A stretch of DNA of 20,594 nt from SZUA-186 sp041552135 (GTDB lineage Bacteria; Pseudomonadota; Gammaproteobacteria; UBA9214), in NCBI GenBank assembly GCA_041552135.1, contig JBFELL010000035.1, positions 1-20,594 on the forward strand, in the 5' to 3' direction. Below the pieces are notes generated by a model that ran no database searches, was not told the origin of the DNA, and worked only from the letters and a program-made list of their open reading frames with translations. The translations under genes were made by a program, and so were the position numbers. Positions 14,477 through 20,594 of this stretch are shown here, one piece after another. How positions within the stretch are numbered: the stretch's first letter is position 1; each line of letters starts with the position of its first letter.

Positions 14477-15295
14477 CTAGTGGTGGCGACGCTGCCGGCG
14501 CTCTGCCGTCAGGCGGGCCAGGTACTCCTCGGCATCGATCGCCTCGTCACGTGGCCGGCGGTTCAGCATATCCTGGATAACCTCGTCGTCACTGTTGTGT
14601 ACCTCGTCAACCGTACCGGTCATCATGACCTGCCCCTCGCCGAGCACGGTTATGCGGTCGGCGATCTTGAAGGCACTCTCCAGCTCGTGCGTTACCACGA
14701 CGATGGTCACCTGCATGGCCTCCTTGAGGCGCAGGATAAGCTCGTCCAGTTCCGCTGACACAACCGGATCCAGCCCGGCTGAAGGCTCGTCGAAGAACAG
14801 CAGGCTCGGATCCATGATAATGGAGCGCGCCAGTGCTGCCCGCTTCAGCATGCCGCCGGAAAGCTCGGACGGCATCAGGTCCTCGAAGCCGGCCAGGTTG
14901 ACGACCTCGAGTTTCATCCGCGTCATGATGCGGATGGTGTTCTCATCCAGCTTCGTATGCTGGCGCAGGGGCAGCTCGATGTTTTCCGCGACACTCAGCG
15001 AACCCAGCAGCGCACCGCCCTGGAAGGCCACCCCCATCTTGCGACGCAGTGCGTATAACTCGCGGGTGCTGACGCGCGTAATGTCATTGTCGAAGATACG
15101 GATACTGCCGGAGGTTGGACGGTTGAGCCCGAGCAGGTTACGCATCAGGGTGGTTTTACCGGAACCGCTTCCGCCCATGATGACCATGATCTCGCCCTGG
15201 CGGACCTGCAGGTCGACTCCCTTGAGGATCTCCCGCTCACCGTAGTGGGTCACCAGTTTATCGACTTCGATAACGTTATTGTCAACCTGCGACAT
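14477..15295 (-). CDS. mlaF: MlaF, ATPase of the phospholipid ABC transporter
   Basis: 272 residues. Walker A is GGSGSGKT at 41-48; the signature is SELSGGMLKRAALARSI, Walker B is LLFFDEPSAGLDP, and the H-loop is VVVTHE. The GGM signature with LxRxAALAR is typical of the MlaF/Ttg2A group. The N-terminal VTHYGEREILKGVDL is family-like. The C-terminus (EEYLARLTAERRQRRHH) is a short basic tail; in E. coli the MlaF C-terminus contacts the neighbouring subunit and is near the MlaB site. It is the only ABC ATPase here and the obvious partner for MlaE, although it is convergent to the other mla genes and follows mazG by 105 bases. The ATG at 15295 is preferred over one at 15334 because the extra residues are unconserved. 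Confidence 0.92.
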   Translation of the reverse strand: MSQVDNNVIEVDKLVTHYGEREILKGVDLQVRQGEIMVIMGGSGSGKTTLMRNLLGLNRPTSGSIRIFDNDITRVSTRELYALRRKMGVAFQGGALLGSLSVAENIELPLRQHTKLDENTIRIMTRMKLEVVNLAGFEDLMPSELSGGMLKRAALARSIIMDPSLLFFDEPSAGLDPVVSAELDELILRLKEAMQVTIVVVTHELESAFKIADRITVLGEGQVMMTGTVDEVHNSDDEVIQDMLNRRPRDEAIDAEEYLARLTAERRQRRHH

Positions 15296-15400
15296 AGGGC
15301 AGTTTCCGTGATATGTGGCCCGACCTGACCGCACCGGCGCCGAATCGTCTTTGTACCTGAATCCCCCCGCGTCCTCAAGGCCGCCCGGCGGAATGCAGAA

Positions 15401-16213
15401 TCAGTCCGTGGAACCGGCCTCCTGCCGCTTGACCTCGTTCCAGTGCCAGTCCAGCACCTCGGCGCCGGCATCACTGACGGCCTTGCCCGACTCCAGGCAA
15501 CGCAGCTCCACCTGCCTGAAACGCCAGGCAAACTTGTCGCTGGCGCGGCGCAGGGCCGTTTCCGGATCGACGCCGGCATGCCGGAGCAGGTTGACGGCGG
15601 CAAACAGCAGGTCCCCCGCCTCGTCCTCCAGGGCGGCATGGCCGGCATTGCGATCTATCTCGGCGCGAAGCTCCTCGAGCTCCTCCTCGAGCTTGTCAAT
15701 CACGCCACCGATATCCGGCCAGTCAAATCCGACACGCGCCGCCTTTTTCTGCAGCTTGCAGGCCCGCGTCAGCGCCGGCAGCGCAAGCGGCACACCGGCA
15801 ATGGCACTGTCGATGACGGCGGCGCGCTCCCGGTCCTTGTGCTTTTCCCATGCAAGCGTCTGCGCCTCGGCATCGGCAACCGTCTCGCCGGCAAAGACAT
15901 GCGGGTGACGCCGCACCAGCTTGTCGCAGATACCCTGAACCACGGCGCCGAATCCAAACCAGCCGGCCTCTTCCGCCATGCGCGCGTGAAATACCACCTG
16001 GAACAGCAGGTCACCCAGTTCGTCCTGCAGGTCGGCCTGATCATCACGCTCGATGGCATCTACCACCTCGTAGGCTTCTTCCAGGGTGTAAGGCGCAATG
16101 CTCCGGAAGTCCTGCTGCTGATCCCAGGGACAGCCGCCGTCCGGGTCACGCAGGCGAGCCATGATATCGAGCAGGCTTTCTATGGTGGCAGTATCGGTGT
16201 CGGATCGAGTCAT
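15401..16213 (-). CDS. mazG: MazG nucleoside triphosphate pyrophosphohydrolase
   Basis: 270 residues with two MazG domains. The first has the metal-binding ExxE/ExxD pattern (LRDPDGGCPWDQQQDFRSIA, YTLEEAYEVVDAIERDD, LQDELGDLLFQVVFHA); the middle has KLVRRHPHVFAGE and WEKHKDRERA; the second has GFDWPDIGGVIDKLEEELEE and EDEAGDLLFAAVNLLRHAG. MazG hydrolyses NTPs to NMP and pyrophosphate, cleaning the nucleotide pool. Length and layout match E. coli MazG. I chose the ATG at 16213 since the further upstream residues look non-coding. A CGACC/GGTCG inverted repeat (16220-16237) lies just upstream and could be an operator. It shares its strand with mlaF. Confidence 0.93.
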   Translation of the reverse strand: MTRSDTDTATIESLLDIMARLRDPDGGCPWDQQQDFRSIAPYTLEEAYEVVDAIERDDQADLQDELGDLLFQVVFHARMAEEAGWFGFGAVVQGICDKLVRRHPHVFAGETVADAEAQTLAWEKHKDRERAAVIDSAIAGVPLALPALTRACKLQKKAARVGFDWPDIGGVIDKLEEELEELRAEIDRNAGHAALEDEAGDLLFAAVNLLRHAGVDPETALRRASDKFAWRFRQVELRCLESGKAVSDAGAEVLDWHWNEVKRQEAGSTD

Positions 16214-16367
16214 GGCATGCGACCGTAATTGAGGTCGTGGGAAGTATATGACAAAAGCGCTGCCTGTCTGCGGGAGAAGCCCGCCGGCCCCGCAGGCCGG
16301 GCAGCAGAGCACTCTGGACATGCCGTTGCATGCCCGGGCGGCAGGTCAACAGGGGATCAGATGTGTG

Positions 16368-16943
16368 CTACCAGCGACGCACCCGACCGACATCGACGTG
16401 GATGAAGTCGGATGAGGGGTAATAACCGACACCGCCGGCCTTGAGTGACAGGGCTGCCTTGTGAAGCTGTTTCAGGTCACAGCCATTCAGGCGGATATCG
16501 ATTGCCTTGCCCTGCATGTGGTAACTGCGCTTGGCGACACCCTTGCTCTTGCCGCTCAGCATCGCATTGGTCTTGGGGGAGCGGTAACCGGAAATGATCT
16601 GGAAGGTCTGCCTGCTTTCGACCCGCGTCTGCAGCAGGTACAACAGGTCCAGCAGGCCCTGGTCCATATCATAGACATCACCGGTACGGTGATCGCGCAG
16701 GATTTGGTTGATTTCCCGGATACCACCCTGCACGTAGTCACCCTCTGCCCAGTAGCAGGTCTTGAGCTGCTCACCGGTGTGGGTGTTGTAGAAACTGAGG
16801 GAACGTTCGCTGTGACTGGCGGCCCTTGCCATGCCGGCAGGCAGCATCAGGGCTGCGGCAACACCTGAACCGATTCGCAGAAACTCTCGCCGGTTACAGG
16901 ACATTGCCTGTGGCTGGCGGCCAATATCTTTAAACCACAACAT
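16368..16943 (-). CDS. mepK: YcbK/MepK-like (DUF882) peptidoglycan endopeptidase
   Basis: About 191 residues. A twin-arginine-like start (NRREFLRIGSGVAAALMLPA) suggests Tat export, as in E. coli YcbK. The M15-like zinc site is present: His near 142 and Asp near 149 in SYHMQGKAIDI, and His near 182 in FIHVDVG; also FQIISGYRSPKTNAML and AALSLKAGGVGYYPSSDF. E. coli MepK cuts 3-3 (mDAP-mDAP) cross-links, which are made by L,D-transpeptidases such as the YcbB/LdtD encoded just upstream on the same strand. The start is uncertain: GGAG lies 9 bases before the ATG at 16943; ATGs at 16958 and 16904 are alternatives. A good promoter lies upstream. Confidence 0.88.
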   Translation of the reverse strand: MLWFKDIGRQPQAMSCNRREFLRIGSGVAAALMLPAGMARAASHSERSLSFYNTHTGEQLKTCYWAEGDYVQGGIREINQILRDHRTGDVYDMDQGLLDLLYLLQTRVESRQTFQIISGYRSPKTNAMLSGKSKGVAKRSYHMQGKAIDIRLNGCDLKQLHKAALSLKAGGVGYYPSSDFIHVDVGRVRRW

Positions 16944-17017
16944 AACCATTGACTCCATATCAACGATAACTAGCTGTTTTAAAAGATATTATTCTTCGCC
17001 AGCAATATTAGCGGGTG

Positions 17018-17045
17018 ATTATACACGAATTTGCCGTAAAGTAAA
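17018..17045 (-). promoter_or_regulatory. Sigma-70-type promoter for mepK
   Basis: On the minus strand, TTTACT (17040-17045) and a perfect TATAAT (17018-17023) are separated by 16 bases. It lies in an AT-rich patch (about 16960-17060) in otherwise GC-rich DNA, and a transcript from about 17011 would have a leader of about 65 bases before mepK. So mepK can be expressed without read-through from ldtD. A separate ACCGTG-T-CACGGT palindrome (17137-17149) lies between this promoter and the end of ldtD. Confidence 0.6.
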
Positions 17046-17190
17046 TACCCTTTATTTCATCATGAAATCGCCCACCCGGCCCGAAGCTTGAGTACGCAGT
17101 GGATTTATCAGCAGGATGGCACGCACGCAGTGACAGGACCGTGTCACGGTTCACGTTCGGGAATGATTTTTTCAGTCGGGCTGGCGAGGC

Positions 17191-18888
17191 TCAGCCGGCC
17201 CCGGACGACCAGGCCCTGAGCACCAGGACATCGCGCCCGTAGACATCATCGTGGAAATGCGCCCGGCCCTCATCGTCGACCCATGCGGTCAGGTAGAGCA
17301 GGTAAACCGGCACCTTTTGCGGCAGCGAGACGGAATGGTTCTCGCCGCTATCGATTGCTTCCAGAACATCCACCGTGCGGGTCCCGGCCTCGTTCCCGAG
17401 CACAAAATCCGCCAGCTGCAGCGGTTCCTCCACCCGGATGCAGCCCGAGCTGAAGGTACGGACAGGCCGTCTGAACAGGTGACGGGACGGTGTGTCATGC
17501 AGGTAAACCGCATACGGGTTGGGCAGCATGAACTTGATCCTGCCCAGACTGTTGCTCATGCCGGGATCCTGGCGCAAGCGGTACGGAAAAGTCTCCGCGG
17601 TATAAGCCGCCCAGTCGATGTCCGCCGGGTCCAGTTCCTGCGCATCCTTGCTCCAGTCCACATAGACGCGAAAACCTTTCCTGGCCAGGTACTCCGGGTT
17701 CGCCTGCTGCTTTGGCAGCAGGTCCAGGATCGCAAGTTTGTGCGGAACATTCCAGTACGGGTTGAATACAAGGTAGCTCATCTCGCCGGCAAATGCCGGG
17801 GTCGAACGGTAGGGACGACCGATGATGACGCGCATGTCCATGACGGTCTCGTCATCCTCGATGGCCTGCAGTTCAAACCCGGCCATGTTGACCAGCAGGT
17901 AGCGGTCACCCAGCTCATCCGGCATCCAGCGCCAGCGTTCCATGTTCAGCTGTATTTGCTCGATACGCTCGCTGATCGGGACATTCAGTGCCGCCAGTGT
18001 CTTGCGACCGACCACCCCGTCCACCTCCAGGCCATGCTGGACCTGAAAGTCGCGCACCGCCTCATCGAGCGTCGCATCGAAGTTGAATGCCTCCCGGTAA
18101 TCGAAACCCGCCAGGTCGCCGGACAGCATCAGCCGATGGCGAAGCAGGTGGACCCGCTGGTCATACGAACCCCTCTCGAGCGGCTCCCCGGGTGGTATTA
18201 CGGGCCAGCCGCCGATGCTTTCAAGTGAGCGGTAAGCACCCAGCAGTGTCCTGAGCCGCTGGTAACCGCGGTGTCGGGGCGTCAGTTGATGCAGCGCATC
18301 CCGGAACGAGGAAGACGCCGTAATGCCTGCCAGAACAGCAGCCGGGTCGATGACGCCTGGCCTGATGTGCCATTCGGTATCTGTTGCCTGCGGGTCCAGG
18401 CGCCCGGTACGGAGGTGCCGGATATACCTGAGCAGCCCGTCTGTGAGCAGCAGCTCCAGGGCCCCGGATGCTGATCCGGGCGTACTGTCGAGTCCGAGAC
18501 GGATCTCGTTAATGTGGTATTCATCAGGATACAGGCCATCCTCGCCGGCCCTGGAAAGCTGGTCGATGGCGTAGTACGCCTGATGCCGCAGTTGCTCACC
18601 GTCAGTCCACACCGGCGCATAGCCCCTGCCCGCGTAAAATGCCCGCAGCAGCGGCCAGTCCGGCTGCGGTCCTGATACTGGCAGTGTTTCAGCCGCGATC
18701 AGTGCACGTAGAGAACCGCTGGACCGGACGTCTGTGATGACATTGCCAGGCGCCACCGATTGCGCCAGTGCAACAGGCGTGCAGGATAAAACCAGCCATG
18801 CCAGCAACAACATGCCGGCGCGGACCGTTCCCGACACCGGCCCGCATTCAGGCTGGTAAAGAGCTGACTTTGCTGGTGGCCTTTGCAT
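17191..18888 (-). CDS. ldtD: L,D-transpeptidase of the YcbB/LdtD group
   Basis: 565 residues. A signal peptide (MLLLAWLVLSCTPVALAQ) follows a basic N-terminal extension. The middle has a PG-binding domain (FNFDATLDEAVRDFQVQHGL, EVDGVVGRKTLAALNV) inside the larger YcbB scaffold (RLDPQATDTEW, HLRTG). The catalytic YkuD domain follows: NMERWRWMPDELGDRYLLVN, MRVIIGRPYRSTPAFAGEM, AVYLHDTPSRHLFRRP and SSGCIRVEEPLQLADFVL, with nucleophile Cys483. It makes 3-3 cross-links between peptidoglycan stem peptides in the periplasm. The frame allows a TTG start two codons upstream, but ATG at 18888 is preferred. It is paired with mepK as in E. coli, though 247 bases separate the genes. Confidence 0.92.
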   Translation of the reverse strand: MQRPPAKSALYQPECGPVSGTVRAGMLLLAWLVLSCTPVALAQSVAPGNVITDVRSSGSLRALIAAETLPVSGPQPDWPLLRAFYAGRGYAPVWTDGEQLRHQAYYAIDQLSRAGEDGLYPDEYHINEIRLGLDSTPGSASGALELLLTDGLLRYIRHLRTGRLDPQATDTEWHIRPGVIDPAAVLAGITASSSFRDALHQLTPRHRGYQRLRTLLGAYRSLESIGGWPVIPPGEPLERGSYDQRVHLLRHRLMLSGDLAGFDYREAFNFDATLDEAVRDFQVQHGLEVDGVVGRKTLAALNVPISERIEQIQLNMERWRWMPDELGDRYLLVNMAGFELQAIEDDETVMDMRVIIGRPYRSTPAFAGEMSYLVFNPYWNVPHKLAILDLLPKQQANPEYLARKGFRVYVDWSKDAQELDPADIDWAAYTAETFPYRLRQDPGMSNSLGRIKFMLPNPYAVYLHDTPSRHLFRRPVRTFSSGCIRVEEPLQLADFVLGNEAGTRTVDVLEAIDSGENHSVSLPQKVPVYLLYLTAWVDDEGRAHFHDDVYGRDVLVLRAWSSGAG

Positions 18889-18945
18889 GGTCAAGCGACA
18901 TCCCTGCCCCGCCCCGGGTACTGCTGCCGGCGTATCGCCCTGCAG

Positions 18946-19401
18946 CTAATGCACTGTGCCGCCCATTGCATTGATGACCTGGTCCTCCAGCTGAATGCGC
19001 TCGGCCAGCGTCTCACCGAGACGGGACAGGTCAACATCCAGGAACTCCACACTGTTATCCAGCGACATTGACTCGTACTTGTCATTGAATCGGAGAATGA
19101 CATCCGTGGTTTCCACGATACGTGGATAGATTTTCTCGGCTATCGCCAGGACCGACTGTCGCCGTTCGCGGTTGTCCGCAATGTAACGATACAGCTGGAA
19201 ATGGGCACTGGCGGTGTAGTCCATTAGCGCCTGACAGAAACGCCTCAAGGTGTCCTCGGTAGCCGGCTCGGGGCTGAATGGCTGGCGCCTGGCCAGCTCG
19301 GCAAGCAGGGACAATGTCTCTGTCCGTGTCTGGACCAGGCCCTGCAGCTTTACCTGTGATTGTTTGCGACGATCGATATCCGCCGGGTATTGCGATCCCA
19401 T
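18946..19401 (-). CDS. rsd: Rsd/AlgQ-family sigma-70 binding regulator
   Basis: 151 residues, close to the E. coli Rsd length (158). The helix-bundle motif TLRRFCQALMDYTASAHFQL matches the conserved FCQSLVDYLSAGHF-like segment of Rsd/AlgQ, followed by YPRIVETTDVILRFND and a closing VDLSRLGETLAERIQLEDQV. Rsd binds region 4 of the main sigma factor and shifts RNA polymerase toward alternative sigma factors in stationary phase; in pseudomonads AlgQ also affects alginate. The ATG at 19399-19401 has AGGAG six bases upstream. An extended -10-like TGATACACT on the minus strand a short way upstream (about 19436-19444) could be its promoter. It ends 57 bases before ldtD on the same strand; co-transcription is possible. 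Confidence 0.85.
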   Translation of the reverse strand: MGSQYPADIDRRKQSQVKLQGLVQTRTETLSLLAELARRQPFSPEPATEDTLRRFCQALMDYTASAHFQLYRYIADNRERRQSVLAIAEKIYPRIVETTDVILRFNDKYESMSLDNSVEFLDVDLSRLGETLAERIQLEDQVINAMGGTVH

Positions 19402-19685
19402 ATTCGGCTCCTGCGATATTGTTATCTGCAGGAAGTGTATCAAAAAAATCCACCGGCACCGGCCGCCTTTTGGCTTCCAACCAGCGGCTCAGCTCACCTG
19501 GTGGATTAACTGCTATAATTCCTTCTATGAAGTAAGGTTGCTCGGGAAACCGGCTGTTCATATGATTCAGGACTGATCGGGTGCGGCACATACCCATATT
19601 GGGATAATAATCACACTAAGTTGCTGTAAAGAAAGATAATACCCGGTATAAAACCATCGTGATACCGGTCGCGCCCTGCACCGTA
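19402..19685. other. Divergent region between rsd and the iscR promoter
   Basis: This 284-base stretch, with the 145 bases up to iscR, forms a 429-base region without a gene. It has AT-rich parts (TATAAT at about 19513-19518, and about 19600-19660) that could hold promoters for either direction, but no pair with clean spacing apart from the iscR promoter listed separately. I see no RNA gene. Confidence 0.4.
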
Positions 19686-19719
19686 TTTCTTGACTAAAAG
19701 AGTCAACTATTACTATCAT
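19686..19719 (+). promoter_or_regulatory. iscR promoter with overlapping type 1 IscR operator
   Basis: TTGACT (19690-19695), 18-base spacer, TATCAT (19714-19719) form a fair sigma-70 promoter; the leader to iscR would be about 105 bases. Over the -35 lies the perfect palindrome TTGACT-AAAAG-AGTCAA (19690-19706). Extended to 25 bases (19686-19710) it agrees with the E. coli type 1 IscR consensus as I recall it (GACT and AGTC halves five bases apart, flanked by ATASYY and RRSTAT) at 22 of 25 positions. In E. coli such sites bind only [2Fe-2S]-IscR and give feedback repression of the isc operon. Confidence 0.75.
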
Positions 19720-19830
19720 GTTCTCCAATGCAATCCCGGCTGATGCCATCACGCCGGGCCACGGTTCTGCAGCAGGATACGGACCAGGATCGTGCAGTAC
19801 AGACCAGCACCGTATTCAAAGAGGTTAGTA

Positions 19831-20274
19831 ATGAAGTTATCTACCAAGGGGCGCCACGCCGTTACCGCCATGATGGAGCTGGCCCTGAGCCACAACAAGG
19901 GCCCGGTCACCCTGGCGGACATTTCCGCGCAACAATCCATTTCGATTTCCTACCTGGAGCAGCTGTTCGCCCGTCTTCGCCAGCACAAGCTGGTCACCGG
20001 CATGCGCGGCCCCGGCGGCGGCTATTGCCTGGCGCGCCAGGCGGGTGAAATTACCATCGCCGACATCCTCAGCGCAGTTGACGACATGGTCAGGCGGGAC
20101 GAATCGCCGCTGACCGCAGGCGAAATACCGCGCAGCATGATGATGTGGCAGCGCCTGAGCAACCAGGTTTACGACTACCTCAACAGCATCTCGCTGGCTG
20201 ACGCTGTTGAACAGCAGGAAGATGATGCACAGGCCTCGCTGTTCGGGCCCGGATTCCAGAAATCCGCCGCCTGA
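19831..20274 (+). CDS. iscR: IscR-like Rrf2 regulator lacking the Fe-S ligand cysteines
   Basis: 147 residues. The winged-helix domain is very close to E. coli IscR (MKLSTKGRHAVTAMMELAL, PVTLADISAQQSISISYLEQ, LFARLR, MRGPGGGY), including Glu43, which in E. coli gates type 1 site binding. The region that carries Cys92, Cys98, Cys104 and His107 in E. coli is replaced by VRRDESPLTAGEIPRSMMMW, about four residues shorter and with no Cys or His; the only Cys in the protein is Cys66 in the wing. The following WQRLSNQVYDYLNSISLADAV aligns well again. So the fold is kept but the cluster site is gone. ATG at 19831 has GAGG six bases upstream; a longer frame from 19792 is leader. iscU follows after 49 bases. 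Confidence 0.92.
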   Translation: MKLSTKGRHAVTAMMELALSHNKGPVTLADISAQQSISISYLEQLFARLRQHKLVTGMRGPGGGYCLARQAGEITIADILSAVDDMVRRDESPLTAGEIPRSMMMWQRLSNQVYDYLNSISLADAVEQQEDDAQASLFGPGFQKSAA

Positions 20275-20323
20275 GCGCATTAATCTGTGAGCGTTTAATC
20301 AAGTCCGTCTGGAGAAAACTGAA

Positions 20324-20594
20324 ATGGCGTACAGTGAAAAAGTACTGGATCATTACGAAAATCCCCGCAACGTTGGCTCCTTTGACAAGGGAGACCTGAA
20401 GGTCGGCACCGGCATGGTCGGAGCACCTGCATGCGGTGACGTCATGAAACTGCAAATCAAGGTTAATGACAACGGCGTCATCGAGGATGCCAGGTTCAAG
20501 ACCTATGGTTGTGGTTCCGCCATTGCCTCCAGTTCGCTGCTGACCGAGTGGGTCAAGGGCAAGTCACTGGATGAGGCACTCGAAATCAAGAACA
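20324..20594 (+). CDS. iscU: IscU Fe-S cluster scaffold, 3' end cut by the window edge
   Basis: The first 90 codons are present. The sequence is nearly that of E. coli IscU: AYSEKVLDHYENPRNVGSF, MVGAPACGDVMKLQIKVND, ARFKTYGCGSAIASSSLLTE and WVKGKSLDEALEIKN. Cluster-binding Cys37, Asp39 and Cys63 are present; the third Cys would lie beyond the window. IscU receives sulfur from the cysteine desulfurase IscS and builds [2Fe-2S] clusters. GGAG lies 9 bases before the ATG. It directly follows iscR, with no iscS gene between, unlike the E. coli order. Because the 3' part is missing, a longer NifU-type protein with extra C-terminal domains cannot be excluded. Confidence 0.93.
   Translation, partial: MAYSEKVLDHYENPRNVGSFDKGDLKVGTGMVGAPACGDVMKLQIKVNDNGVIEDARFKTYGCGSAIASSSLLTEWVKGKSLDEALEIKN

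Noticed and set aside
17251..18228. 325-codon open frame on the plus strand
   Set aside because: Antisense to the L,D-transpeptidase gene with its clear catalytic motif; a GC-rich shadow frame.

Overview
The window looks like chromosomal DNA from a GC-rich gammaproteobacterium. The evidence is an Rsd/AlgQ-type regulator (a family known mainly from Gammaproteobacteria), an IscU start very close to the E. coli protein, a YcbB/YcbK (LdtD/MepK) pair in the E. coli arrangement, and a Mla lipid-transport set. A Chromatiales-like or similar environmental lineage is plausible, but the sequence alone does not settle this. There are no rRNA or tRNA genes, CRISPR arrays or intact mobile elements.

Left part (1-5250). 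Three minus-strand genes encode a DUF4410-like lipoprotein, a DUF971 protein fused to a MoaD-like domain, and a large secreted choice-of-anchor B protein whose signal peptide lies in a different frame. They are followed by one plus-strand exported alpha/alpha-toroid-like protein and a gene-free stretch rich in hairpins.

Middle (5600-9100). A compact minus-strand operon encodes a GNAT acetyltransferase, a small membrane protein, a B12-binding-type radical SAM enzyme and a second small membrane protein, joined by ATGA stop/start overlaps. Just upstream of it lie fused remnants of a YfbK-type von Willebrand protein and an ECF sigma factor.

Right-centre (9500-16200). A bifunctional GAF-PP2C(SpoIIE)-HATPase regulator overlaps a STAS gene, followed on the same strand by mlaE, mlaD, mlaA and mlaC. 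The ATPase gene mlaF is displaced to the convergent strand and follows mazG. No separate mlaB is present. The STAS protein sits where it could act both as the partner-switching substrate and as the MlaB subunit, which would couple signalling to outer-membrane phospholipid transport. This is the best candidate here for an undescribed system.

Right end (16300-20594). The mepK-like gene (own promoter), the L,D-transpeptidase ldtD/ycbB and rsd are on the minus strand. Then come iscR and the start of iscU on the plus strand. iscS is absent between them, and this IscR lacks all the Fe-S ligand cysteines, yet its promoter carries a near-consensus type 1 IscR operator, which in E. coli needs the cluster-bound protein.
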